A stretch of DNA of 64,000 nucleotides from Myxococcaceae bacterium (GCA_016793095.1 JAEUJQ010000071.1:182350-246349), one strand, 5' to 3'. Shown: positions 18,433-30,079, counted from the stretch's first letter. Program-made: numbers and translations. The notes: generated by a model not told the origin, from the letters alone.

Positions 18433-20466
18433 GTGGAGCGGCCGTCCTTCCGACAGCTCGTGCTGGTGCAGGGCGTGCTCTGTGCGCTCGCGTGGGGCGC
18501 GTCGGTCGTCTCGTTCGTCTCCCAGTCGTCGGGCGTCGCTGAGCGCTTCGCTGCGCTGGCCCGCGGCCCGTACCTGAGCTTCGCGGTGTTCGCGCAGCTG
18601 CGGGTGCTGCCCGCCTATGCGTGCATCGCCCTCGTGCTGGCGTTGCTGGTGCGCCCATGGCTTCGGACGAGCGCGGGCTGGCGGACCTGGTTGACCGTGG
18701 TGGCGCTCGACGTCCTGGTGCTGCTCGTCGCGCTCGGCCCCGCGCTGTGGCTCAGCCCCGGCTTCTTCGACAGCGTCGAGCGCAAGCTGCGGGTCGACCT
18801 CTCGCTGGTGGAGCGCGTGCACGGCCTCGAGCTGTTGACGGTCGCCTTCCTGGCCCTCGTCGCGGTGGCGTTCGCGTCGCTCGTGCGGCAGCGGAGGTGG
18901 CGGGTGACCGGAGGGCTGGCCGTCGCGCTCGTGTTCGCAGGCGCGCGCTATGAACCGTCACCTCCACAGGCCCGGCAGCTCGCGCGGCCGAACGTGCTCA
19001 TCCTCGCGGCGGACTCCTGGCGGTACGACCGGCTGGGTGCCCACGGGGCGACGCGCGGGGATCTGACGCCGCACCTCGACGCGTTCGCGAAGACCGCCAT
19101 CGACTTCCGCAACCACCACGTCGCGACCGCCAGCACGCTCGAGTCGTGGACGACGCTGCTGTCCGGTCAATTCCCGCCGCGTCACGGGCTGCGCAGCATG
19201 TACCCGTCGAAGGAAGAGGTCGCCGCGGTCGAGCGCAACCCCGACCTGCTCCCGAAGCGGCTCGCGGCGCTCGGCTACGACACCGTGGTGTCCTCTGATT
19301 GGGTGGGGAACCACTTCGACCTGGTGGACTACGGCTTCGCACGCCGCGACGTGGGGCCGGTTCAGAACTTCGAGGCGCTGCTGCTCGAGGCGACCATGCG
19401 CGCGCACCTGCTGCCGGCGCTCTTCTTCTCCGCAGCGCCAGGCGCCGTCGGTGACCTGCTCATCCCCGGTCGGGCGTCGCTCGCCTGGGCCGCGCGCCCC
19501 GAGGTGCTGACCGAGCGGCTGTTCGACGGCATCGACGAGAGCGTGTCGGCCGGCCGGCCGTTCTTCGGCGTGCTGTTCGCGAGCCCGACGCACCTGCCGT
19601 ACAACGCGAGGCGCCCGTTCAACCGTCGCTACACCGCGGCGGACTACGAGGGGCCGCACCGCTACCAGGTCGAGGTGCGGGCGCACGAGCTCATCACCAC
19701 CGGCTTTTCGCCGACGGTGCCGCCCGACGTCATCCAGCACATCCGCGACCTCTACGACGGGGCGGTGGCCGACTTCGACGACGTCGTCGGGGGCGTGCTG
19801 CGCGGGCTCGAGGCGCGCGGCCTCGCGGACACCATCGTCATCATCACCAGCGACCACGGAGAGGACCTCTACGAGCCTGGCTCGACGCTCGGCCACGGCA
19901 CCAACTTCTTCGGAGGAGATCAGAGCACGCGGGTTCCGTTCCTCGTCCGCCTGCCGTCGCGCTCGGCGCGTTCCATCGACGCCATCACCCGGAACGCCGA
20001 CGTCGCACCGACGGTGCTCTCGCTGCTGGGTGAGGCGCCCCCGGCCTCGATGCAGGGGGTCGATCTGACGCCGCTGGTGCGCGGCGAGACCGATGACCTC
20101 GACCTCACCGCGTTCGCCGAGACCTGCTACCTCTTCTTCCCGAAGGCGCGGGCGATGACGGGGCTGAGCGACGCCGAGCGCGCCGAGGTGGTCGATCTCG
20201 CCGGCGCGACGGACACGCTCGAGGTCGATCCGACGTTCCGCCACAACCTCGTGCTGAGGCCCTCGTTCCGTCAGGCCGTCATCGACGCGAAGGACCGCAT
20301 GGTGCGCACCTCGAAGTGGAAGCTCGTCGTCATCCCCGGCAAGCAGCGCGAGCTCGTGCGCCTCTACGACATGGAGGTGGACCCGGCTCAGCGCGTGGAT
20401 CTCTCCGGGCGCGGCCTCGCGGCGGAGGTTGCCCTGCGGGCGATGCTCGAGGCGTACTGGCGCTGA
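18433..20466 (+). CDS. Sulfatase-fold membrane enzyme with Thr at the nucleophile position
   Basis: A 677-residue protein starting at GTG 18433. Four or five membrane segments fill residues 8-175. A sulfatase/alkaline-phosphatase-fold domain follows: the metal site begins NVLILAADSWRYDRLGAHG, and a second ligand cluster is SDHGEDL. The usual nucleophile motif CxPxR before LLTG is replaced by TLESW before LLSG, so Thr takes the place of Cys/Ser. That is typical of phosphoglycerol or phosphoethanolamine transferases (LtaS/EptA type) rather than true sulfatases. I infer modification of an envelope glycan or lipid on the periplasmic side. Confidence 0.88.
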   Translation: MERPSFRQLVLVQGVLCALAWGASVVSFVSQSSGVAERFAALARGPYLSFAVFAQLRVLPAYACIALVLALLVRPWLRTSAGWRTWLTVVALDVLVLLVALGPALWLSPGFFDSVERKLRVDLSLVERVHGLELLTVAFLALVAVAFASLVRQRRWRVTGGLAVALVFAGARYEPSPPQARQLARPNVLILAADSWRYDRLGAHGATRGDLTPHLDAFAKTAIDFRNHHVATASTLESWTTLLSGQFPPRHGLRSMYPSKEEVAAVERNPDLLPKRLAALGYDTVVSSDWVGNHFDLVDYGFARRDVGPVQNFEALLLEATMRAHLLPALFFSAAPGAVGDLLIPGRASLAWAARPEVLTERLFDGIDESVSAGRPFFGVLFASPTHLPYNARRPFNRRYTAADYEGPHRYQVEVRAHELITTGFSPTVPPDVIQHIRDLYDGAVADFDDVVGGVLRGLEARGLADTIVIITSDHGEDLYEPGSTLGHGTNFFGGDQSTRVPFLVRLPSRSARSIDAITRNADVAPTVLSLLGEAPPASMQGVDLTPLVRGETDDLDLTAFAETCYLFFPKARAMTGLSDAERAEVVDLAGATDTLEVDPTFRHNLVLRPSFRQAVIDAKDRMVRTSKWKLVVIPGKQRELVRLYDMEVDPAQRVDLSGRGLAAEVALRAMLEAYWR

Positions 20467-20564
20467 GCGCTCGCGCGGACGCGGTGGGTGCGGTGGCTCC
20501 ATGCTGGTCACCGCGGGAGGGTGATCGATTCGAGCGGCGGTGCGCTAGGCTGGTCACGTCGTTC

Positions 20565-22022
<1,458 letters not shown>

Positions 22023-22320
22023 GACGGGCCGCGTTCGGGGCGCCGGCAGTCCCTCGAACGAAGGTGCCGGTCGTGCGTTGAGAACGAACGCGCGGAGGCT
22101 GCTCACGACAGCGCCAGCTCCCAGGACGAGCCGACGGCTGCGGCCGTCCTGCTCGCGTCGCCAGGAGCCCGGGCCGAAGCCCGCTGAGAAGGCGAGACGC
22201 CAATCAGGGACTCCCCCGGTCGGCTGAGGCGGGCCGCGTGACGCCGCAGTCCGTCGAACGAAGGTGACGGTCGTGCATAGAGGACGAACGCGCGGAGGCG
22301 GGTCGCGTTCGGGGCGGCAG

Positions 22321-23391
22321 TCACTCGAAGGTGACGGTCGTGGCGTTGAGGACGAACGCGAGGATGCCGCCCACGACCGCGCCAGCTCCCAGGAGGATGC
22401 CGACGGCTGCGGCGGTCCTGCTCGAGTCGCTCGACCCGGGCGCGAACGAGAACACCGTGCCGAGGATGAGGCCGGGGATGCCCAGCGAGATGAGCGTCGT
22501 GCCCAGGCCAAACGCGACGCCGGCGTTCCCCGTCTTGACGTTCAGGTTGACGCGGCCGCGACGCTGATGATCCGCCAGCACGAAGGTCTTCGACACGGTG
22601 ATGTTCTTCCCGCCGATGAGGAAGTCGTCGTCAGCGCGGGCGACCGGCACGTCGCAGGGCGTGCGGCACTCCCCGTTGGGGTTCCCGTTCGCGCGAAACA
22701 GCCGCACCTCGGGGTCGTCGGCGACGATGTGCACCAGCACCTGCTTGTCTCCGAGCTGCAGAGCAAAGCCCGGATCCGAGGGCAGGGGGACGACGGGCGC
22801 CGGGAGCGGAACCGGCGCGAGCGGCCGTGGCTGAAGCACCGCCACAGGCACGGTGCCGAGCGGAGCCAGCTCGACGAACTCGGCGCGCGGCGCCTCGAGC
22901 GTGAAGTCGATGGTGCGCTCCACAGGCTCGCGGCCCTCGAGGTCCAGCCGCAGCAGGTGCCGGGTGGGCGGGAGCTCGACCGTCACCGGCGAGAGCCCGC
23001 GTGGGACTCCGTCGATGGTGACGCGCGCCTGCACGGGCAGGGTCGTGATGGTGAGAGCCTGCAGCCCCAGCTTCGCGAGCCTCTCACCGAGGGTGCGCAG
23101 CGCGCTCTCGGCTTCTCCCCGCTGTGGGGCGCCCGGGCTGAGCGCGAGCCACGCCTGCCAGGCGTCGATGGCCTTGAGGGTCTTGCCGGCCTTCTCCCAC
23201 GAACGCGCAGCGTTGAACTTCGTCACGGGCACGGGGCGCAACGCCCAGGAGGCGTCGAACTTCTCGGCCGCGCGCTCGAACTCCCCGCGCTCGTACAGCG
23301 CGGCGCCCTCTTCGAAGAGCGCGCGAGGCGTCGGCTCCTGCCCGAAGGCGACGGACGCGAAGAGCATCACGAGAACGCAGCACCGGACCAT
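22321..23391 (-). CDS. TPR/PEGA-domain exported protein
   Basis: A 356-residue protein with a signal peptide (MVRCCVLVMLFASVAFGQ). Residues about 20-95 look like TPR helices (LFEEGAALYERGEFERAAEKFD). A PEGA-like beta-domain follows (about 105-155, TTLPVQARVTIDGVPRGLSPV..LPPTRHLL). Near the C-terminus are two hydrophobic segments (about 285-310 and 325-348), so it may be anchored in a membrane. The family is common in myxobacteria; its biochemical role is unknown. I chose ATG 23391, which starts the signal peptide. Confidence 0.82.
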   Translation of the reverse strand: MVRCCVLVMLFASVAFGQEPTPRALFEEGAALYERGEFERAAEKFDASWALRPVPVTKFNAARSWEKAGKTLKAIDAWQAWLALSPGAPQRGEAESALRTLGERLAKLGLQALTITTLPVQARVTIDGVPRGLSPVTVELPPTRHLLRLDLEGREPVERTIDFTLEAPRAEFVELAPLGTVPVAVLQPRPLAPVPLPAPVVPLPSDPGFALQLGDKQVLVHIVADDPEVRLFRANGNPNGECRTPCDVPVARADDDFLIGGKNITVSKTFVLADHQRRGRVNLNVKTGNAGVAFGLGTTLISLGIPGLILGTVFSFAPGSSDSSRTAAAVGILLGAGAVVGGILAFVLNATTVTFE

Positions 23392-23468
23392 GCGTCGGCA
23401 TTGTGCGTCAGCACCGCGGCGTCTGCAGGCAGATTCTCGCTTCGCGCCGACCGTGCGAGGGTCGGCCG

Positions 23469-23747
23469 ATGCGAAGACTGCTGCTCTGGGCTGTCGGGGG
23501 GCTCGCGGGGTGCAGCGCGAACCCCACCTGCCCGCTCGACCCGTTCGACGCCGGCTGCGACACCCGCCCCGAGTGCGCCGACGCCGGTGAAGGCCTCGCG
23601 TGCGCGTCGCAGGCCCTCCGCTGCACGCTGTGTGCGCAGTCGTACCACTCGTTCCTGGCCGAGTGTCGGCTGGTCGCGGACGGGGGCCTGCGCTGGACCG
23701 TCTCCCGCGGCACGCCACCGCCAGGCTGCCCTCCTGGCGGCGGGTGA
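23469..23747 (+). CDS. Small Cys-rich lipoprotein
   Basis: A 92-residue predicted lipoprotein: leader MRRLLLWAVGGLAGC with the lipobox LAGC. The mature peptide has about eight cysteines in spaced pairs (for example CPLDPFDAGC, CTLC), suggesting disulfide stabilisation. No family is recognised. It is divergent from the PEGA-type gene and convergent with the collagen-like gene; the strong hairpin at 23786-23835 follows it. Confidence 0.65.
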   Translation: MRRLLLWAVGGLAGCSANPTCPLDPFDAGCDTRPECADAGEGLACASQALRCTLCAQSYHSFLAECRLVADGGLRWTVSRGTPPPGCPPGGG

Positions 23748-23785
23748 GCCGGGCTCCCGTCGCCTGCCGCCGCCCGGGACTCGAC

Positions 23786-23835
23786 TTCGGCTGCTGCGGG
23801 CTCTCCACACCCGCGACCAGGGCCCGCAGCCCGAA
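23786..23835. terminator. Long hairpin between convergent genes
   Basis: GCTGCGGGC (23793-23801) pairs with GCCCGCAGC (23822-23830), and the stem continues with TTCGG (23786-23790) and CCGAA (23831-23835) after a 2-base bulge, 14 base pairs with a 20-base loop. It lies between two convergent genes and fits a bidirectional terminator. Confidence 0.55.
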
Positions 23836-23874
23836 AGGGTCACGGTCGCGAGCGAACGGTCAAGACGGCGGGAG

Positions 23875-25677
23875 TCAGCGCAGCAGCACCTGAACGAGCC
23901 CGTCGTGCCCCGGCGCGCCCCGAGGGCCCTGGGAGCCATTCGCACCGTCACTGCCTCGCGGGCCCGCGCTGCCACCGGAGAGGGAGGTGGTGCGGCCGCC
24001 GGAGTAGCAGCTCGTCCCCATGCCGCCGGAGCCGCCCGCACCCCCGCTGCCTCCCTTGCCGCCGGGCCCGCCTTCGCCGCCAGGCCCGCCCCGCGAGCGG
24101 AACACCGCCCGCACGAGCGCCTCGTCACCGCAGGTCTGCCCGCAGACGAACTCCACCTTCACCAGGCCCCCGTCCCCGCCGGGCCCGCCGGGTCCGCCCG
24201 TACCGCCGGGCGTGCCGTTGCCGCCGCGACCACCGGTGCCGCCCGACATGCTGGGACACGACGCCGACATGCCGCTGGAGCCGGTCGACCCGTTGAGGCC
24301 CGCGCTCCCTGGCCTGCCACGAATCCCTGCGCCGCCCCGGCTGCCGAACTCGAACGACGATGCGCCCCGGGGCAGCACGAGCTGCTTGCGCACGCCGCTC
24401 GCGTCGACCGCCTCGACGAGCAGCGCCTGCGTCACCGGCACCACCGTGACGTTGACCGCCGGGCCGACCGTCGCGGTGGGGCCCTCGAAGAAGAAGGGGG
24501 CCGGGTGGAGCACGGTGAGGGGCACCTGCAGCACCTGCACGGCGCGACCCGCGACCTCGACGGGCGCGACGAGGCCGAACCCGGCGCGGGTGAGGTCGAC
24601 GAGGTCCATCATCGAGATGAACTCGGGCACGAGCAGCGTGCCGTCGGGCTCGAGGGTCGCGACGCCGGCGCCGAGGTGCACCTCGCGCGCGTCGATGCAC
24701 GGGGTGACGTCGAGCGCGTCGGGGCTCGCACACAGCGGCAGGCTCTGGCTCCAGCCCACCGCGAAGCGCAGGAAGGGCCGAACGTCGATGCGCCGCGCCG
24801 CCGCGCCCTCGAGGTCGGTCGACAGCCGGACGCGCTGGCCGGCGATGTCCTGCGAGGCGCGCACCTCGGCGGGGAGGGGGAGGGCCGGCTGCGCCACCGG
24901 CATGGGCAGCGCGGCGAGCGGCTGCGCCCAGCGGCCCGTCTGGAAGACGGCCTCCTCGACCTCCGACGCGCGCTCCTTCACCTCACGGAACGACGACGTG
25001 GCGAGGTGGAGCCTGATGAGGCGACGTCGCGCCGCCGCGCGAAGCTCGTCATCGAGGCTGCGGGCGCCGATGCGACGCAGCACCCTCTCGTCCGAGAGCC
25101 CGAAGACGCGGTCGGCGGTGAGCGGCGTTCCGTCGAGCAGGCCTTCATCCAGCTCGAGCACCGCGTCGAGGGCCTCCAGCGCAGCCCGGGCTCGCGGGTC
25201 GTTCGCGCCCACCTTCTTCAGCTTTCCCCGGAGCGCCTCGAGGGTCTCCGAGCGCTCCCGCGGCCGTCCCGCGAGCACCCGGTGCACCACCTCGAGCCGC
25301 CTCGCGTCGGACTGCTCCGCGAGCCCGACGGTCAGCCTCGCGAGCCGCTCGAGCATGCGGGCCCGGCTCGGCGCGGGGAGCGTGGGCAGGAGCGTCAGCG
25401 CACAGGTCGCCCAGCGATCGGGCACCGTCGGCTCTGCCTCGAGCGCCGCGACGAACGGGTCGACGAGCGCGTCGTCGGTGCGGCGAAGGTTCTCGGTCGT
25501 GCAGGCCGTGAGGTCGTTCTGGGGCCGCGACGCGTAGTGCGCCAGCGCCTCGCCCGGCCACTTCTGCGAGTCGGCGCGCAGGTTCTCGAGCCGATACTCG
25601 AGCGGGAAGGTGGGGGCGCAGGCGACGACCGACGCGAGGAGCAGCCAGAGGGCGGGAGCAGGGAGTCGAGGCGACAT
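23875..25677 (-). CDS. Collagen-like Gly-rich lipoprotein
   Basis: A 600-residue lipoprotein (leader ending SVVACAP). Residues about 20-230 are helical and charged, without a known domain. Residues about 230-440 look beta-rich with two Cys. From about 440 to the end the sequence is Gly-rich with many Gly-X-Y triplets (GGAGIRGRPGSAGLNGS, GGPGGEGGPGGKGG), interrupted by a Cys-bearing stretch near FVCGQTC. Such collagen-like ends often form extended surface structures. I chose ATG 25677, which begins the lipoprotein leader. No catalytic motif is visible. Confidence 0.82.
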   Translation of the reverse strand: MSPRLPAPALWLLLASVVACAPTFPLEYRLENLRADSQKWPGEALAHYASRPQNDLTACTTENLRRTDDALVDPFVAALEAEPTVPDRWATCALTLLPTLPAPSRARMLERLARLTVGLAEQSDARRLEVVHRVLAGRPRERSETLEALRGKLKKVGANDPRARAALEALDAVLELDEGLLDGTPLTADRVFGLSDERVLRRIGARSLDDELRAAARRRLIRLHLATSSFREVKERASEVEEAVFQTGRWAQPLAALPMPVAQPALPLPAEVRASQDIAGQRVRLSTDLEGAAARRIDVRPFLRFAVGWSQSLPLCASPDALDVTPCIDAREVHLGAGVATLEPDGTLLVPEFISMMDLVDLTRAGFGLVAPVEVAGRAVQVLQVPLTVLHPAPFFFEGPTATVGPAVNVTVVPVTQALLVEAVDASGVRKQLVLPRGASSFEFGSRGGAGIRGRPGSAGLNGSTGSSGMSASCPSMSGGTGGRGGNGTPGGTGGPGGPGGDGGLVKVEFVCGQTCGDEALVRAVFRSRGGPGGEGGPGGKGGSGGAGGSGGMGTSCYSGGRTTSLSGGSAGPRGSDGANGSQGPRGAPGHDGLVQVLLR

Positions 25678-25920
25678 CGCGCCCACCGTAGCCGTTGACC
25701 CACGAGGTGTCGTTTCAGGAATGCCGCGGACGAGCGGTCGCAGGTGGCGTCGCCCTCGTCGTCGCTCCCCGACGAGCCTCCGTCGCAGGGCCGGTCGTGC
25801 GCACAGCGCCCAGGCGCTTGACGCCGGGAACCCCCGGTCGGGACGGAGCCCGGGTTCAGTGCGCACGCCAACGCGGGCAGCGCGGGTCTCACCACCCGCG
25901 AGAGACGCGCGCGGCTGAGG
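25678..25920. other. Intergenic region without recognisable gene
   Basis: The 243 bases between the pflA stop and the collagen-like gene start hold no convincing open frame. GC-rich inverted segments near 25825-25855 could fold, but no clear promoter or terminator can be assigned. Confidence 0.5.
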
Positions 25921-26697
25921 TCAGGTGGCCTTCGGCGGGTGGCGCGTGCCGGGCGTGTTGAGGCCGAGCTTCCGGAAGCGGCGTCGCACCTCGATCTGCA
26001 GCTTCAGGCTCGGCGGCTGCGTGTCGCGGAGCAGGTAGGGGCGCTTCAGCTTCTCCCACTTCCACTCGCCCAGCTTGTGGAACGGCAGCACATCGACGCG
26101 CTCGATGTTGCCCAGCGAGGCGGCGAACGCGGCCAGGCCGTCAATCTCCTCCAGCTTGTCCGTCCACCCGGGCACCAGCACGTAGCGCAGCCACACCCGC
26201 TGCTTCCGGGCGGCCAGGCGCCTTGCGAAGTCGAGGATGGGCGCCAGCGGGACGCGCGTCAGCTTGCGGTGCGTCTCCTCGGAGAACGCCTTGATGTCGA
26301 GCAGCACCAGGTCCACCGCGTCGAGCAGCTCCTCGCTCGCGTTCGCGTTGAGGAAGCCCGAGGTGTCGAGCGCGGTGTGGAGCCCGAGCTTGCGGGCGCC
26401 TTTGAGCAGGGCGAGCGTGAACTCCGGCTGCACCAGCGGCTCTCCGCCCGAGATGGTGAGCCCGCCCTTCGCGGCGCGGAGCATCGGCACGTACTTGCGC
26501 AGCTCAGCCAGCACGTCCGACGCCGTGCGCTTCTTGCCGTCGGCCAGGTGCTGGGAGTCGGGGTTGTGGCAGTACACGCAGCGCAGCGGGCAGCCGCTGA
26601 GGAACACCACGAAGCGCACGCCCGGGCCGTCGCTCGTTCCGGCGGTCTCGATCGAGTGCACCCGACCGACTGGATCGACGAGGGGCTGCCTGCTCAT
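25921..26697 (-). CDS. pflA: Pyruvate formate-lyase activating enzyme
   Basis: A 258-residue radical-SAM enzyme that installs the glycyl radical on pyruvate formate-lyase. The [4Fe-4S]-binding motif is CPLRCVYC (Cys36, Cys40, Cys43), and SAM-contacting GGEP follows ([12 protein letters not shown]). Length is normal for the short PflA type. The start codon overlaps the stop of pflB (ATGA at 26694-26697), so translation is coupled to its substrate protein. Confidence 0.95.
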   Translation of the reverse strand: MSRQPLVDPVGRVHSIETAGTSDGPGVRFVVFLSGCPLRCVYCHNPDSQHLADGKKRTASDVLAELRKYVPMLRAAKGGLTISGGEPLVQPEFTLALLKGARKLGLHTALDTSGFLNANASEELLDAVDLVLLDIKAFSEETHRKLTRVPLAPILDFARRLAARKQRVWLRYVLVPGWTDKLEEIDGLAAFAASLGNIERVDVLPFHKLGEWKWEKLKRPYLLRDTQPPSLKLQIEVRRRFRKLGLNTPGTRHPPKAT

Positions 26698-28961
26698 GAC
26701 GAGACGGCGTGCAGGGTCCGGTTGATGACGTCGAGCTGCTGCTCGCGCGTGAGCTTGACGAAGTTCACCGCGTAGCCCGAGACGCGGATGGTGAGCTGCG
26801 GGTACTTCTCGGGGTGCTCCATCGCGTCGAGCAGCGTCTCGCGGTCGAAGACGTTGACGTTGATGTGCTGGCCGCCCTGCGCGAAGAACGCATCGACGAG
26901 GTTCACCAGGTTGGCGTCACGCTCCGGAGCGCTGGGGCCGAGCGCGCCAGCGGTGATGGAGAAGGTGTACGAGATGCCGTCCTGCGCGTGCGCGTAGGGG
27001 AGGCCAGCGACCGACGCCATCGAGGCCAGCGGCCCCTTCACGTCGCGGCCGTGCATGGGGTTGGCCCCCGGCGCGAAGGGCTCGCCCAGCTTGCGGCCGT
27101 CAGGCGTGCTGCCGGTCTTCTTCCCGTAGACGACGTTGGAGGTGATGGTGAGCACCGACTGGGTGGGCACGGCGTCCCGGTAGGTGCGCTGCTTGCGCAG
27201 CCTGGCCATGAACTGCTCCACGACCCACACCGCGAGGCGATCGACGCGCTCGTCGTTGTTCCCGAAGGTGGGGAACTCGCCCTCGACCTCGAAGTCGGTG
27301 GCGAGCCCGCGGGCGTCACGCTTCACCTTCACCCGTGCGTGGCGAATGGCCGAGAGCGAGTCGGCCACCACCGACAGGCCTGCGATGCCGCACGCCATCG
27401 TCCGGAGCACGTCGCGGTCGTGGAACGCCATCTCCAGCCGCTCGTACATGTACTTGTCGTGCATGAAGTGGATGGCGTTGAGCGTGTTCATGTAGGCCGT
27501 CGCGAGCCAGTCGAGCATCTGCAGGAAGCGCTCCTCGACCAGCGCGGGCTCGAGCACGTCGGCGGTGATGGGCGCCAGCGGAGGGCCGACCTGCTCGCCG
27601 CTCAGCTCGTCGCGACCTCCGTTGATGGCGTAGAGCAGCGCCTTCGCGAGGTTCGCGCGCGCCCCGAAGAACTGCATCTGCCTGCCCAGCCGCATCGCCG
27701 AGACGCAGCAGGCGATGCCGTAGTCGTCGCCCCAGTGCGGCCGCATGAGGTCGTCGCCCTCGTACTGGATCGACGACGAGCTGATCGACGTCCGCGCGCA
27801 GTACGCCTTGAAGGGAGCTGGCAGGCGCTCGCTCCAGAGCACCGTGAGGTTGGGCTCGGGCGCCGGCCCGAGGTTGTCGAGGGTGTGCAGCATGCGGAAG
27901 CTCGAGCGCGTCACCAGGGTGCGGCCGTCGAGCGCCATGCCGCCGATGCACTCGGTGACCCAGGTCGGGTCTCCCGAGAACAGCTCGTTGTAGTCGGGCG
28001 TTCGCAGGAACCGCACCATGCGCAGCTTGATGACGAGCTGGTCGATGAGCTCCTGCGCCTCGGCCTCGGTGATTCGCCCCTCGGCGAGGTCGCGCTCCAG
28101 GTAGACGTCGAGGAAGGTCGAGACGCGGCCCAGCGACATCGCCGCCCCGTTCGCCTCCTTGATGGCCGCGAGGTACGCCAGGTACGTCCACTGCACGGCC
28201 TCACGCGCGGTCGCGGCCGGGCGGGACACGTCGAAGCCGTACTGGCCGGCCATCGTCCGGAGCTCCTCGAGCGCCTTGAGCTGATCCGCCAGCTCCTCGC
28301 GCAGCCGCAGGGTGTCGGCGTCGAGCTGCGCGAGCTCGAGCGACTCGAGCTGGCCGCGCTTGTCGGCCACCAGGCGATCGAGGCCGTAGAGGGCGAGGCG
28401 CCGGTAGTCGCCGATGATGCGCCCGCGCCCGTAGGCGTCCGGGAGGCCCGTGACGATGCCCGACTTGCGGCAGCGCAGCATCTCGGCCGTGTAGACGTCG
28501 AACACGCCGTCGTTGTGCGCCTTGCGCACCGCCGGGAAGATCGCGTCCAGCGCGGGCGAGGCCGTGTAGCCGTACGACTCCAGCGCTTGCTTCACCATGC
28601 GCAGGCCACCCGTGGGCATGATGCCGCGCTTGAGCGGCCGGTCGGTCTGCAGGCCCACCACCACCTCGAGCGCGCGGTCCACGTAGCCCGGCGCGTGGCT
28701 GGTGATGGTCGAGATGACCTGGGTCTCGGCGTCGAGTACGCCCTTGCGGCGCTCCTCCGCGAGCAGCTCTTTCACCTTCGCCCAGAGCGCCTGGGTGCGC
28801 GCAGACGGGCCCTCGAGGAAGCGCTCGTCCCCCTCGAAGGGCGTGACGTTCTTCATGATGAAGTCGCGGACGTCGATGCTGCTGGTCCACGGGCCCGGCG
28901 TGAACTGACGCCAGGCATCGGTCACGACGGCGGCACTCGGGCTGCTCAGGGGCGCGTTCAT
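26694..28961 (-). CDS. pflB: Formate C-acetyltransferase (pyruvate formate-lyase)
   Basis: A 755-residue glycyl-radical enzyme that cleaves pyruvate with CoA to acetyl-CoA and formate under anoxic conditions. The adjacent catalytic cysteines are at 418-419 (ACCVSAM), the same numbers as in the Escherichia coli enzyme, and the radical glycine is Gly729 in RVSGYAVNF near the C-terminus. Length is close to the family norm of about 760. It is followed by pflA in an ATGA overlap. No formate channel or hydrogenase gene is beside it. I see no clear FNR-type site upstream. Confidence 0.97.
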   Translation of the reverse strand: MNAPLSSPSAAVVTDAWRQFTPGPWTSSIDVRDFIMKNVTPFEGDERFLEGPSARTQALWAKVKELLAEERRKGVLDAETQVISTITSHAPGYVDRALEVVVGLQTDRPLKRGIMPTGGLRMVKQALESYGYTASPALDAIFPAVRKAHNDGVFDVYTAEMLRCRKSGIVTGLPDAYGRGRIIGDYRRLALYGLDRLVADKRGQLESLELAQLDADTLRLREELADQLKALEELRTMAGQYGFDVSRPAATAREAVQWTYLAYLAAIKEANGAAMSLGRVSTFLDVYLERDLAEGRITEAEAQELIDQLVIKLRMVRFLRTPDYNELFSGDPTWVTECIGGMALDGRTLVTRSSFRMLHTLDNLGPAPEPNLTVLWSERLPAPFKAYCARTSISSSSIQYEGDDLMRPHWGDDYGIACCVSAMRLGRQMQFFGARANLAKALLYAINGGRDELSGEQVGPPLAPITADVLEPALVEERFLQMLDWLATAYMNTLNAIHFMHDKYMYERLEMAFHDRDVLRTMACGIAGLSVVADSLSAIRHARVKVKRDARGLATDFEVEGEFPTFGNNDERVDRLAVWVVEQFMARLRKQRTYRDAVPTQSVLTITSNVVYGKKTGSTPDGRKLGEPFAPGANPMHGRDVKGPLASMASVAGLPYAHAQDGISYTFSITAGALGPSAPERDANLVNLVDAFFAQGGQHINVNVFDRETLLDAMEHPEKYPQLTIRVSGYAVNFVKLTREQQLDVINRTLHAVSS

Positions 28962-29133
28962 GGCTCACTTCTACGCCACTCGAGCGGCAGCGGCGACGAA
29001 GGGCGCGCGCCGTGAGGGCGGCGCGGCAGTGGTCTGTCACGAGCTCGCAACGAGGAACGCTGAGTCAGGTCAGCAGAACCCGCTGCACGCGGGCAGTCCT
29101 CCTGATAACCCCGACGCGTCGTGCTCATCCACC

Positions 29134-29140
29134 AGGAGGA
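29134..29140 (+). promoter_or_regulatory. Strong ribosome-binding site of the OmpA-like gene
   Basis: AGGAGGA ends three bases before the ATG at 29144. It fixes the start and excludes the longer open frame upstream. Confidence 0.75.
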
Positions 29141-29143
29141 ACC

Positions 29144-30079
29144 ATGAAGAAGCTGTCACTCGCGCTCACCCTCGGCGCCCTCGCGCTCGCCGGCTGCACC
29201 GAAGATCTCGGCCCCATCACGAAGACCTGGACCGAGCTCGCCAGCTCGCTCACCTCGCAGGTCGCCGAGCTCTCGAAGACCCTCACTGACCTCAAGGGCA
29301 AGGCCGGCGCGGTCGCGGCGCCCGCCGCCGATGACAAGGAAGGCAACGAGCTCAAGGGCAAGCTGGACGGCGCCCTCGCTGCCTTCGAGAAGGGCCTCAC
29401 CGACGCGCAGGGGCTCATCGGGAGCGGCACCGCCTCGGTCAACGAGGCCATCACGAAGGGGAAGATCGCAGGCGTGCAGAGCGCCATGGACAAGGTGAAG
29501 GCGGACGTCACCGGCGCGCTGGACAAGCTGAAGGCGCAGCCGGGCGTGATCGAGGGCCTCATCACCGACCTCCAGAAGCGTGCCGCCGAGCTGGCCGCGA
29601 AGGCGAAGGTCGAGGCGGCGGCCGCCGCTGCCGACGCGCCTCCTGTCATGGACGCGACGAAGGCTGGTGAGGCGGACTACGGCGCCCTCGACTTCAAGGA
29701 GGGCACGGATCAGCTCGCGCTCGACAAGCTCTCGACGAAGGCGAGCCTCGACGCGATGGTGCTGCTGATGAACAGCTGCGCCGAGATCACCGTCGAGGTC
29801 GAAGGCCACACCTCGAAGGTCGGCGACGCGAAGAAGAACAAGGACCTCTCGGCGAAGCGCGCGCAGGCCGTCACCCGCCACCTCATCAACGTCGGCAAGG
29901 TGAGCCCGTCGAAGATCAAGAAGACCTACGGGTACGGCAGCGAGAAGCCGGCGATGGACGAGCCGGATCCGGGCAGCGACGCCGAGAAGGCGATGGAGCC
30001 CGCGAAGCTCGCCGCGGTACGCGACCGCAACGAGCGCATTCACCTGCGCATCCTGAAGCCCTGCCCCGCGGGCAAGTGA
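29144..30079 (+). CDS. OmpA-family lipoprotein
   Basis: A 311-residue lipoprotein (lipobox LAGC, Cys18) that should tether the outer membrane to peptidoglycan. Residues about 25-170 are Lys/Ala/Leu-rich and predicted as long helices, possibly coiled coil. The C-terminal ~110 residues form an OmpA-type peptidoglycan-binding domain (ITVEVEGHTSKVGDAKKNKDLSAKRAQAV, then the RDRNERIHLRI end). The usual TD of the GHTD motif reads TS here; the NxxLSxxRA segment is present as KDLSAKRA. A strong ribosome-binding site precedes the start. It is divergent from pflB. Confidence 0.9.
   Translation: MKKLSLALTLGALALAGCTEDLGPITKTWTELASSLTSQVAELSKTLTDLKGKAGAVAAPAADDKEGNELKGKLDGALAAFEKGLTDAQGLIGSGTASVNEAITKGKIAGVQSAMDKVKADVTGALDKLKAQPGVIEGLITDLQKRAAELAAKAKVEAAAAAADAPPVMDATKAGEADYGALDFKEGTDQLALDKLSTKASLDAMVLLMNSCAEITVEVEGHTSKVGDAKKNKDLSAKRAQAVTRHLINVGKVSPSKIKKTYGYGSEKPAMDEPDPGSDAEKAMEPAKLAAVRDRNERIHLRILKPCPAGK

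Noticed and set aside
22264..25698. A 1144-codon open frame on the plus strand
   Set aside because: Antisense to the PEGA-type and collagen-like genes, with Arg/Gly-rich, low-quality protein; a GC shadow.
28962..29143. FNR or sigma-54 site upstream of pflB
   Set aside because: I looked for TTGAT-N4-ATCAA and GG-N10-GC type boxes and saw none that stands out.
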